This document shows positions 7,424 to 13,509 of a stretch of DNA of 13,509 nucleotides, in pieces. The notes under the pieces were generated by a model, which was not told the DNA's origin, did not search any database, and worked only from the letters and a program-made list of their open reading frames with translations. Position numbers and translations under genes: made by a program. Where the stretch lies: the NCBI GenBank assembly GCA_023389295.1, contig JAEWEO010000123.1, positions 1 through 13,509 of the forward strand, read 5' to 3'. The DNA comes from Bacillota bacterium (GTDB taxonomy: Bacteria > Bacillota > Clostridia > Lachnospirales > Lachnospiraceae). Within the stretch, counting starts at the first letter, position 1, and every line of letters starts with the position of its first letter.

Positions 7424-8011
7424 TCAACTGGGTGTAAGCACCAATGGTTGCAGCTGTCTTCCCTCCAAAGCTTCTTCTAAGGTAGGAAGAATTAAATCAA
7501 AGTGAGCAACCATGGAATAGGGTTTCGTTTTATAATTGTCCTGGCCAAAGGGGACAAAATAGACATTTTTTGCATTTATGAGTAAGCCGATGTTTTTTAG
7601 ATTATTACTTAAGGCATCGTTCGTGGAAATGGCAAAGACAACGGGTTTATTATTTCGTAGCATACCCTTTGCGGTCATGAGGACACTTGAATCAGTAATC
7701 GCATTTGCCATCTTAGCAAGTGTATTACCGGTGCAGGGAGCCACGACTACAATATCTAATACATTTTTTGGACCGAGACTTTCTGCTTCCACGATTGTGG
7801 TAATAGGATCATGACCTGTTAGTTCCTTTGCTTTCTTTAGGAAGTATTCTGCTTCGCCAAATCTAGTGTCGGTGGTCTTTGAACGTTCAGAGAAAATGGT
7901 ATATACATTAGCTTTTTCTGCTACAAGTCGTTCAATCTGGGTAAAAACTTTATCAAACGTACAATAGGATCCGGTTAAAGCCACACCTATATTTATTCCA
8001 CTAATTTTCAT
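7424..8011 (-). CDS. dpaB: Dipicolinate synthase subunit B
   Basis: Flavoprotein-fold subunit that with DpaA oxidises dihydrodipicolinate to dipicolinic acid, the calcium-binding compound of the spore core, in the mother cell. 195 residues, the usual length. It shows an N-terminal Rossmann-like start (GINIGVALTGSYCTF), the flavoprotein APCTGNTLAKMANAITD segment at about 91-107 and the NVYFVPFGQDN region near the C terminus, all typical of SpoVFB. The ATG at 8011 directly abuts the dpaA stop codon (no gap), with a GAAAGAAG ribosome site inside the end of dpaA, so the two subunits are translationally coupled. Confidence 0.95.
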   Translation of the reverse strand: MKISGINIGVALTGSYCTFDKVFTQIERLVAEKANVYTIFSERSKTTDTRFGEAEYFLKKAKELTGHDPITTIVEAESLGPKNVLDIVVVAPCTGNTLAKMANAITDSSVLMTAKGMLRNNKPVVFAISTNDALSNNLKNIGLLINAKNVYFVPFGQDNYKTKPYSMVAHFDLILPTLEEALEGRQLQPLVLTPS

Positions 8012-8884
8012 TTAATCACTTCTTTCTTTCATAAAGGCATCAATTTTAGTCACTAAGATTTCGGCAGATGTTCTAGGGGATACTTTTCCTGGCAAACCGA
8101 GGCATAACTTGGCAGTCAGGCCTTTCTTCATTGCATATTCGTAGTCCACACCACCTGGTGCAGAAGCAACATCAATAATTGTAACATCCTCATTAACGAA
8201 GCAAAGATGATCCTGATCTAGTACTAAGGCAGGAATCGAGTTAAAGATAAAATGACAGGAGGACAGTATATCCTTTATCTTATTTAAATTGATTGTCTTA
8301 AGGCCTGAGGCTTCGGCATAAGCAAGAGCTTCTTCAGAACGGGCAGCTACGATAACACAAGCATCCATAGCCTTAAGTTTTGCGGCTAATACTTTGGCGC
8401 AGCGCCCATAGCCAAGAACCAGACAGGTACTACCATGAAGATTTATGGTACTAACTTTTATGGCTTCCATAATAGCGCCTTCTGCAGTAGCTATAGCATT
8501 TAATATGGTTATCTTCTCATCCTGCATTAAATCAAAATAAGGGATTTGCTTCGTCTGGCAATGTTCCACTAATGAGGAGGGGATGATACCACCGATAAGG
8601 ATATGATTTTTTGTCAGATTTGTCGTAAAATTAGCAATATTTAAATCAATCGTACCTGCACTAGCAATGGAGATATGATCTCTTGTTAAAGGAATCGGTC
8701 CAATCAGTACATCACACTTATGGAATAATTCCTCCGGTGCGTGGAGCGTAATGCAATTATCATGAACAACTGGTTCAATTAATCGATAGGTAAAGACGCG
8801 ATAGCCCTTGTCTAGGAAGGCTTTCGCCATATATACTTGGCGTTTATCACCGCCGAAGACACCAAGATTGAAATGCGTTGACAT
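8012..8884 (-). CDS. dpaA: Dipicolinate synthase subunit A
   Basis: NAD(P)-dependent dehydrogenase-like subunit of dipicolinate synthase. The 290-residue product has the DpaA N-terminal domain (NLGVFGGDKRQ, GGIIPSSL) and a dinucleotide fold with GYGRCA at 158-163, then the conserved LPGKVSPRTSAEI near the C terminus. Start at 8884 is chosen because AAAGGAG (8900-8894) is 9 nt upstream. An in-frame ATG at 8908 would add eight residues but would place the ribosome site inside the gene, has none of its own, and lies in the candidate -10 box. First gene of the dpaA-dpaB-asnB operon, divergent from the peptide importer. Confidence 0.95.
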   Translation of the reverse strand: MSTHFNLGVFGGDKRQVYMAKAFLDKGYRVFTYRLIEPVVHDNCITLHAPEELFHKCDVLIGPIPLTRDHISIASAGTIDLNIANFTTNLTKNHILIGGIIPSSLVEHCQTKQIPYFDLMQDEKITILNAIATAEGAIMEAIKVSTINLHGSTCLVLGYGRCAKVLAAKLKAMDACVIVAARSEEALAYAEASGLKTINLNKIKDILSSCHFIFNSIPALVLDQDHLCFVNEDVTIIDVASAPGGVDYEYAMKKGLTAKLCLGLPGKVSPRTSAEILVTKIDAFMKERSD

Positions 8885-8906
8885 TTTCTTCACTCCTTTA
8901 TGCCAC

Positions 8907-8935
8907 ATTATATGATTTCTGGGATGATTTGTGAC
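8907..8935 (-). promoter_or_regulatory. Candidate sporulation (sigma-E/sigma-K type) promoter of dpaA
   Basis: On the minus strand the -10-like box CATATAAT (8914-8907) differs by one base from the sigma-E form CATACAAT and fits the CATAnnnT core of sigma-K. The bases GTCACA at 8935-8930 lie about 15 nt upstream and match the loose mACm of sigma-K -35 regions. No good sigma-A promoter was seen in the region. Known biology (mother-cell dpa expression) supports it; the short distance to the ribosome site (start near 8900) is a weakness. Confidence 0.4.
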
Positions 8936-9035
8936 TTATTGTACGCATCATACAAATGCTGGAAGAAAATTGTAAATAGTAATTATTATATTATGAAACG
9001 ACTAGAATTTCATAGTTGTAAAGCAACTTGGCATA

Positions 9036-9064
9036 TTGACAAGAAAAGCCCTTGCGATTATAAT
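9036..9064 (+). promoter_or_regulatory. Perfect-consensus sigma-A promoter of the peptide importer
   Basis: TTGACA (9036-9041), 17-bp spacer, TATAAT (9059-9064): both hexamers match at six of six. Start expected near 9071, giving a roughly 200-nt leader. Such a strong core promoter on a nutrient importer usually needs repression or leader control. Confidence 0.9.
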
Positions 9065-9071
9065 AGACATA

Positions 9072-9139
9072 AGGTAAATACCAATATACAGTAAGAGAGA
9101 TAATATTTTCTTATGCTATATTTTGGTATTTATCTACCT
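9072..9139 (+). promoter_or_regulatory. 5'-terminal stem-loop of the importer mRNA
   Basis: AAATACCAA (9076-9084) pairs with TTGGTATTT (9123-9131). AGGT (9072-9075) pairs with ACCT (9136-9139) across a small bulge, and TAAGA (9092-9096) pairs with TCTTA (9109-9113) inside. The fold begins almost exactly at the predicted transcription start, as expected for a 5' stabilising hairpin or a regulatory leader. I cannot assign it to a known riboswitch class. Confidence 0.5.
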
Positions 9140-9180
9140 CATTCAAGATAATTTAAGAGTACTGTAAGCAAAGGAGCTTT

Positions 9181-9249
9181 ATGATAAGGCGCTTCGTAAC
9201 TTTCATCATAGGCTTTTTTCATTGTATTCTGAATTATTATAAAATTTAA
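9181..9249 (+). CDS. Candidate 22-residue hydrophobic leader peptide
   Basis: ATG at 9181, 4 nt after AAGGAG (9171-9176); stop TAA at 9247-9249, 20 nt before the binding-protein start. The peptide begins MIRR and continues with a hydrophobic core (FVTFIIGFF), like a minimal membrane peptide or signal-like leader. It overlaps a weak hairpin, TATGAT (9180-9185) with ATCATA (9205-9210), followed by six Ts (9214-9219), so its translation could affect read-through. No run of one amino acid suggests classical attenuation. It could be chance. Confidence 0.35.
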   Translation: MIRRFVTFIIGFFHCILNYYKI

Positions 9250-9269
9250 TAAAGAAAGGGAGAATTTTT

Positions 9270-11321
9270 ATGAAAAAACGAGCATTAGCAATTCTTTTAA
9301 TGTTATGCATGGTATTCTCTTTAGTGGGCTGCGGTTCAAAAGAGAATAAAAACAACGATCCAAAAACAGAAGACTCTGACACTGGATCAGATACTGCAGG
9401 AGAGACCCCTGATAAAGTAGTGGCTTCCGGACAGTATGATACTTTAGTAATTGGTACACAGACATTTAACGGAGTATTTTCTCCGCTATTCTCCAGTAAC
9501 GCTTATGATGTTCAGGCATATGAGCTGGTATTCTCTAGCATCTCCAAATTGGATGTAAATGGTGTGTTAGTTGACGACGCAGGTCATGTGGAAGCAACAG
9601 AGCAAACTGCAGAAGACGGACATACACAGGTTCTTTATACCGTATCCATTAAAGAGGGTATGAAATTCTCTGATGGAACACCGGTTACCATAGATGACGT
9701 ACTCTTTATGTATTACGTTTATGCAGATCCTACATACGATGGTTCTTCCACCTTCTCTACACTTGATATCGTTGGTTTAAAGGATTATTACTATGATACT
9801 CCTGACTACAGCGCTAAGATTGCAGAAATCGCTAAGACAGCACAAGAAAAATATGCGTTAGATGTTATTTCTGAGGAAGACTATAAGAATTTCTTAAGAG
9901 AGTCTAAGCTTGCTGGTTGGTATGAAGGCGTAGACAGCTATGACTGGATTGGATACCTTCAAGGTGAAGGCTACGATACAGCTGGTTTAGAAAATGATGA
10001 AACTAAATTATTCGAAGCATTAGTAACATGTGAATATGAGAAATATGCAACCGGATATGATCCACAATCTTGGTATCAAGCAAAAATGGAATCCGAATAC
10101 ATTACCGGTAACTTAGAAGACGGTATTGATGTACCTGAAATCTCCGGTATTAAAAAAGTGAATGATTATACATGCACTATTTTATTTGATTCTATCAATA
10201 TTTATGGTGATCGTGAAGTTGCTCAGCAAGCAATTATTCCAAAACATTACTATGGTGAAACCTTCAAGAAAGGTGATCTATCTGGCGTTAAAGCAAAGAA
10301 CGGCTCACCTCTAGGTGGTGGACCATACAAGTTTGTTAGCTATCAGGATAACGTAGTAACTTTAGAAGCAAACACCTTATATTGGGATGAAATCGTTAAG
10401 ATTCCTAAGATTAAGTTCCAGGTTGTAAGTGAAGCAGATAAGGTTGATTCTATCATTGGCGACCAAATTGATATTACAGATCCTTCCGCAAGCCAGGATG
10501 TAATTGATGCAATTAGTGGCAACGGCGATGCTTATTCTCTAGTAGATAATCCTGGTTATGGCTATATTGCTATTAACTCAGAGAACATTCCTGATCTTAA
10601 TGTACGTAAAGGTTTGATGCACTTAATGAACAGAAAACCTGCTGTAGATGCATACTACGGTGAGTTAGCACAAGTTATCGAAAGACCTATGACTCCTACC
10701 GTAGCTGAGTATCCAAAAGATGCTAAGGAAGTATACGGATATAATCCTGAAAAGGCATTAGAATACTTCACAGCAGCTGGTTATGCTAAGGATGCAAGCG
10801 GTAAGCTTGTGAAAGATGGCAAGCAGTTAAAGGTTGTTGTTGGTATCGGCGGTGACGGTAAGATGAACCATCCTTCCGCTCCTATCTTAACCCAGATGGT
10901 TAATGATATGGCTGATTTGGGTGCTGAATTAGTGATCCAAGACCTTGACTTCTCTACCTTAATGAATATGAAGGATTCCGGCGAACTTGATATGTGGGTT
11001 GCAGCTTGGGGTAACTCAACTACCTGTGACTTAACACAGCTCTTTGGTAGCAAGGGTAACGACAATGACGTTAAGTTATACAGCAAGGAAATCGATGAGC
11101 TTCAGGCTCAAATTCTTAAGACCGTAGATTTTGATGAAAGAGCAGCATTAGTTGCAAAAGAACTTGATCTAATCATGGATGCAGCAGTATACATGCCTGT
11201 ATATCAGAGAAAGAACATGGAAATCTACAATGCAAGTACCATTAAGACAGAGACTCTTCCAGAGTTAACAACAACCTACTGGAATTATGCAAAAGAAATT
11301 TCCACACTTGAAATGCAGTAA
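9270..11321 (+). CDS. ABC transporter substrate-binding lipoprotein, peptide/OppA family
   Basis: Extracellular lipid-anchored receptor that captures peptides (or another family-5 solute such as nickel complexes or oligosaccharides) for the permeases downstream. 683 residues, longer than the usual 500-560. Signal peptide with lipobox LVGC, mature Cys21, then an acidic Ser/Thr/Asp linker to about residue 50. Family signatures: VSIKEGMKFSDGTPVTIDDVLF at about 125-146 (shown in part), GSPLGGGPYKF, DLNVRKGLMHLMNR and NPEKALEYFTAAGY. An unusual acidic, Tyr-rich segment at about 175-290 interrupts domain I. Ribosome site AAAGGGAG (9255-9262), 7-nt spacing. Codons are those of a highly expressed gene (many CCT, TCT, GGT, TTA). 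First structural gene of the operon. Exact substrate cannot be told from sequence. Confidence 0.92.
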   Translation: MKKRALAILLMLCMVFSLVGCGSKENKNNDPKTEDSDTGSDTAGETPDKVVASGQYDTLVIGTQTFNGVFSPLFSSNAYDVQAYELVFSSISKLDVNGVLVDDAGHVEATEQTAEDGHTQVLYTVSIKEGMKFSDGTPVTIDDVLFMYYVYADPTYDGSSTFSTLDIVGLKDYYYDTPDYSAKIAEIAKTAQEKYALDVISEEDYKNFLRESKLAGWYEGVDSYDWIGYLQGEGYDTAGLENDETKLFEALVTCEYEKYATGYDPQSWYQAKMESEYITGNLEDGIDVPEISGIKKVNDYTCTILFDSINIYGDREVAQQAIIPKHYYGETFKKGDLSGVKAKNGSPLGGGPYKFVSYQDNVVTLEANTLYWDEIVKIPKIKFQVVSEADKVDSIIGDQIDITDPSASQDVIDAISGNGDAYSLVDNPGYGYIAINSENIPDLNVRKGLMHLMNRKPAVDAYYGELAQVIERPMTPTVAEYPKDAKEVYGYNPEKALEYFTAAGYAKDASGKLVKDGKQLKVVVGIGGDGKMNHPSAPILTQMVNDMADLGAELVIQDLDFSTLMNMKDSGELDMWVAAWGNSTTCDLTQLFGSKGNDNDVKLYSKEIDELQAQILKTVDFDERAALVAKELDLIMDAAVYMPVYQRKNMEIYNASTIKTETLPELTTTYWNYAKEISTLEMQ

Positions 11322-11369
11322 GAGGAAACTGATTCATTAGAGTTGATTTAACTTTATAAAATCTCTTTG

Positions 11370-11404
11370 GTCCATATCCCGCCTGGGACAGGCGGGATAT
11401 GGAC
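11370..11404 (+). repeat. Intercistronic 15-bp GC-rich hairpin after the binding-protein gene
   Basis: GTCCATATCCCGCCT (11370-11384) pairs perfectly with 11390-11404 around GGGAC. It is 48 nt past the stop. There is no T-tract after it, so it is not a full terminator. It most likely blocks 3' exonucleases and raises the level of binding-protein mRNA over permease mRNA, or acts as a partial stop. Confidence 0.7.
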
Positions 11405-11409
11405 TGTTA

Positions 11410-11512
11410 TGGTAAAAAAGCATTATTTGTTACAATTATGTAGCACGGGTTATATATGATTTGTTAGCCTCACTGCTGAGGAAATATATCATATTATGTT
11501 TTACCAGCAGTG
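11410..11512 (+). promoter_or_regulatory. Second structured segment before the permease genes
   Basis: TGGTAAAA (11410-11417) is complementary to TTTTACCA (11499-11506) and would enclose ATATGAT/ATCATAT with an inner CCTCA/TGAGG stem. Alternatively CACTGCTG (11471-11478) pairs with CAGCAGTG (11505-11512), which uses bases from both other stems. The two folds exclude each other. The segment ends about 20 nt before the ribosome site of the first permease, so it may set permease translation. Pairings are seen directly; function is inferred. Confidence 0.35.
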
Positions 11513-11548
11513 CGACCAACATAATAACGTGAAAGGGAAAATAATAAT

Positions 11549-12517
11549 ATGAGGCAATATATTATAAAAAGAATACTAATCAGTATACTTGTTTTATTTG
11601 GAGTTTCTTTTTTGCTATATGCGATTTGCCGTACTATGCCGAGTGACTATGTTACTCTTAAAACTGCCGGAAATCCCAATGTAACAAAAGAGATGCAGGA
11701 CAGAATGCGTGAAGTATATGGTTTGGATAAAGGGTTTATGGAAGGGTATTTATCATGGCTTGGAGATGCTGTAAGAGGAGATTTTGGCACTTCCTTCGTA
11801 TATCAGAAGCCCGTAATTGAGATCATTACAAAATATGCACCGATTACCTTTGCATTAGCGGCCATAGCCATGTTCATTGAAGTACTTCTTGCAATTCCTT
11901 TTGGAATTTTAGCAGCAAGAAAACAATATTCTAAAATGGATTACACCATTGTAGCAATTGCACTTATGGGTATTTCCTTACCCTCCTTTTTCTTTGCAGC
12001 GATTCTAAAACGTATCTTTGCAGTAGGTTTAAAGGTATTGCCTTTATCAGGTATGGTAGATGCGAGAGCATCCTATGAAGGTTTTGCAAGAATTATGGAT
12101 ATTGGTGAGCATCTAATTCTTCCGATTACGGTATTTGTTATCACCGGTGTTGGTTCGTTACTAAGATACACCAGAACCAATATGCTTGAAGTTATGAATG
12201 CAGATTACGTGCGTACTGCCCGTGCCAAAGGTCTACCAGAGCATACGGTAATTGGGAAGCATGCATTCCGTAACACTTTAATTCCTATTGTAACACTCAT
12301 TGGTGGTATGATACCCGGACTTTTCTCCGGAGCGGTTATTACCGAAGGTATTTTCTCTATTGAAGGCCTTGGTAATATCGCATTAACGGCAGTAAATAAC
12401 GGCGATATTCCATATCTAATGGGATTTAATATGTTTATTGCTGTAATGACATTACTTGGAACATTAATTGCAGATGTACTCTACGCAGTGGTTGACCCTC
12501 GCGTAAGACTGAGTTAA
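11549..12517 (+). CDS. Peptide ABC transporter permease, OppB/DppB type
   Basis: First membrane subunit of the importer; binds the ATPases through its EAA loop. 322 residues, normal length. Predicted helices at about 7-27, 97-120, 132-155, 186-205, 241-263 and 288-312. The conserved N-terminal amphipathic start (MRQYIIKRIL), the RGDFGTSF segment before helix 2, the EAA loop ADYVRTARAKGLPEHTV at about 218-234 and the C-terminal DPRVRLS are typical of DppB/OppB. Ribosome site GAAAGGGA at 11531-11538, about 10 nt from ATG. Separated by 227 nt of structured spacer from the binding protein and followed by the second permease after 14 nt. Confidence 0.95.
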   Translation: MRQYIIKRILISILVLFGVSFLLYAICRTMPSDYVTLKTAGNPNVTKEMQDRMREVYGLDKGFMEGYLSWLGDAVRGDFGTSFVYQKPVIEIITKYAPITFALAAIAMFIEVLLAIPFGILAARKQYSKMDYTIVAIALMGISLPSFFFAAILKRIFAVGLKVLPLSGMVDARASYEGFARIMDIGEHLILPITVFVITGVGSLLRYTRTNMLEVMNADYVRTARAKGLPEHTVIGKHAFRNTLIPIVTLIGGMIPGLFSGAVITEGIFSIEGLGNIALTAVNNGDIPYLMGFNMFIAVMTLLGTLIADVLYAVVDPRVRLS

Positions 12518-12531
12518 GGAGGATACTTGAC

Positions 12532-13509
12532 ATGGATGATTTACGTTTACGAAATGAGCAGGAACAGGATGAATTTGAGCAAAGTCAAGTTATTCTTTCT
12601 CCAGGTCAATTAATTGTAAAGAGATTCTTACGTAATAAATTAGCAGTAGTAGGATTGGTAATTATTATTTCAATGATACTATTTTGCTTTATAGGACCTT
12701 TTTTCAGCCCCTATGGTGAATACGAAATCTTTTACATCAACAAATCAACAGGTGAAGAGATTTCCATGAAGGATAAACGTATTAGTGATGAAGGAGTAAC
12801 AGTTAACATTAAAGCTCCAATCTCCAAAGCACATTGGTTAGGGACGGATGCGGACGGACGAGATGTCTTAACCCGTATTATGTATGGTGGAAGAATTTCC
12901 CTTACGGTTGGTATTGTTGTTGTTATAGTTGAGCTTATCATTGGAATTACACTCGGTGGTATCGCGGGATACTATGGAGGTAAGGTCGATATGATTATTA
13001 TGCGACTTGTGGAAGTCTTCTATAGTATACCATTTATTCCGGTAATGCTGATCTTCTCAGCAGTTATGGCTGGATATGAAGTTTCTCCTAAATATAAAAT
13101 CTATATCATTATGTTTGTTATGGGTGTACTCTACTGGGCAGGTGTTGCCAGAATGGTTCGTGGCCAAATCCTTTCCCTTCGTGAGATGGAATATATGCAG
13201 GCTACAGAGGCAACGGGTATTCGTACCTCTAAAAAAATATTTAAGCATTTGGTGCCTAACGTAATGCCTATTATCATTATAATCGCTACCATGGATCTTG
13301 GTGGTATTATCCTTACTGAGTCCACTCTAAGTTACTTAGGTGTAGGTATTTCCTTCCCTTATGCATCTTGGGGTAACATGGTAAATGCAGTAAACGATAC
13401 GATTATTATGAGAAACTTTTTAAATATCTGGGTACCACCGGGTATATGCATCTTATTAACGGTGTTGGCATTCAATTTCATTGGTGATGGACTTCGTGAT
13501 GCCTACGAT
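12532..13509 (+). CDS. Peptide ABC transporter permease, OppC/DppC type (3' end cut)
   Basis: Second membrane subunit of the importer. 326 codons are in the window without a stop; the last residues GDGLRDAYD are normally followed by only a few more (family ending D-P-R-L), so the gene is nearly whole. It has an acidic N-terminal tail, a first helix at about 36-58, then HWLGTDADGRDVLTR at about 102-116, the OppC/DppC signature, followed by the transporter domain with an EAA loop near 222-246 (EYMQATEATGIRTSKKIFKH). The periplasmic-side segment between helix 1 and the signature is typical. AAGGAGG (12516-12522) overlaps the stop of the preceding gene, so the two permeases are coupled. The ATPase genes expected next are outside the window. 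Confidence 0.95.
   Translation, partial: MDDLRLRNEQEQDEFEQSQVILSPGQLIVKRFLRNKLAVVGLVIIISMILFCFIGPFFSPYGEYEIFYINKSTGEEISMKDKRISDEGVTVNIKAPISKAHWLGTDADGRDVLTRIMYGGRISLTVGIVVVIVELIIGITLGGIAGYYGGKVDMIIMRLVEVFYSIPFIPVMLIFSAVMAGYEVSPKYKIYIIMFVMGVLYWAGVARMVRGQILSLREMEYMQATEATGIRTSKKIFKHLVPNVMPIIIIIATMDLGGIILTESTLSYLGVGISFPYASWGNMVNAVNDTIIMRNFLNIWVPPGICILLTVLAFNFIGDGLRDAYD

Noticed and set aside
7400..7427. TTGACA at the dpaB stop as an asnB promoter
   Set aside because: The -35 is perfect, but the best -10 (TATCAA, 16-bp spacer) matches only 4 of 6, and the start would fall within the ribosome site.
8885..8908. Eight-residue N-terminal extension of dpaA from an upstream ATG
   Set aside because: The strong AAAGGAG lies inside the extension and serves the ATG at 8884; the upstream ATG has no ribosome site.
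11427..11455. Internal promoter for the permease genes (TTGTTA, 17 bp, TTATAT)
   Set aside because: The -10 match is poor and the same bases are better explained by RNA pairing; not supportable from sequence alone.
12732..13325. Minus-strand and alternate-frame ORFs inside the second permease
   Set aside because: They overlap the clear OppC/DppC frame and have no ribosome sites or family likeness.

Overview
The window looks like chromosome from a low-GC, spore-forming Firmicute, most likely a clostridium of the Lachnospiraceae type. The reasons are AT-rich intergenic DNA, strong AGGAGG ribosome sites, consensus sigma-A promoters, the tgt-yajC pair typical of clostridia, and a dipicolinate synthase pair (dpaA-dpaB) that implies endospores. 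The organism assignment is inference. Two genes are cut by the window edges: the first (EAL end missing) and the last (only a few residues missing).

Layout: 1-2365 (-) is a membrane Cache-HAMP-GGDEF-EAL cyclic-di-GMP enzyme with its own promoter. It is divergent from 2726-4237 (+), tgt (queuosine tRNA modification) and yajC (Sec accessory), driven by a clear promoter at 2611-2639 and ended by a perfect-palindrome bidirectional terminator at 4271-4300. 4308-5012 (-) is an unrecognised three-helix membrane protein preceded by a six-codon upstream ORF. 5046-5533 is a gene-poor stretch holding an apparent gene remnant (-), a 33-codon small ORF (+) with a strong ribosome site, and a 17-bp perfect hairpin whose left arm can also pair inside the small ORF. 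5534-8884 (-) is the operon dpaA-dpaB-asnB, tying an AsnO/AsnB-type asparagine synthetase to spore dipicolinate synthesis. 9036-13509 (+) is an oligopeptide/dipeptide-type ABC importer operon: perfect-consensus promoter, about 200-nt structured leader with a candidate 22-residue leader peptide, a large binding lipoprotein, an intercistronic hairpin region, then two permeases. The ATPase genes are presumably just downstream.

How they work together: dpaA and dpaB convert dihydrodipicolinate to the spore-core compound DPA in the mother cell, and asnB sits 39 nt behind them without a visible terminator. The importer supplies peptides. Its long intercistronic hairpin fits the usual need for more binding protein than permease. 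tgt-yajC is housekeeping. No mobile element, CRISPR array, rRNA or tRNA was seen. No clearly new defence or biosynthetic system is present. The least explained pieces are the 5046-5533 region, the importer leader and the structured oppA-oppB spacer.
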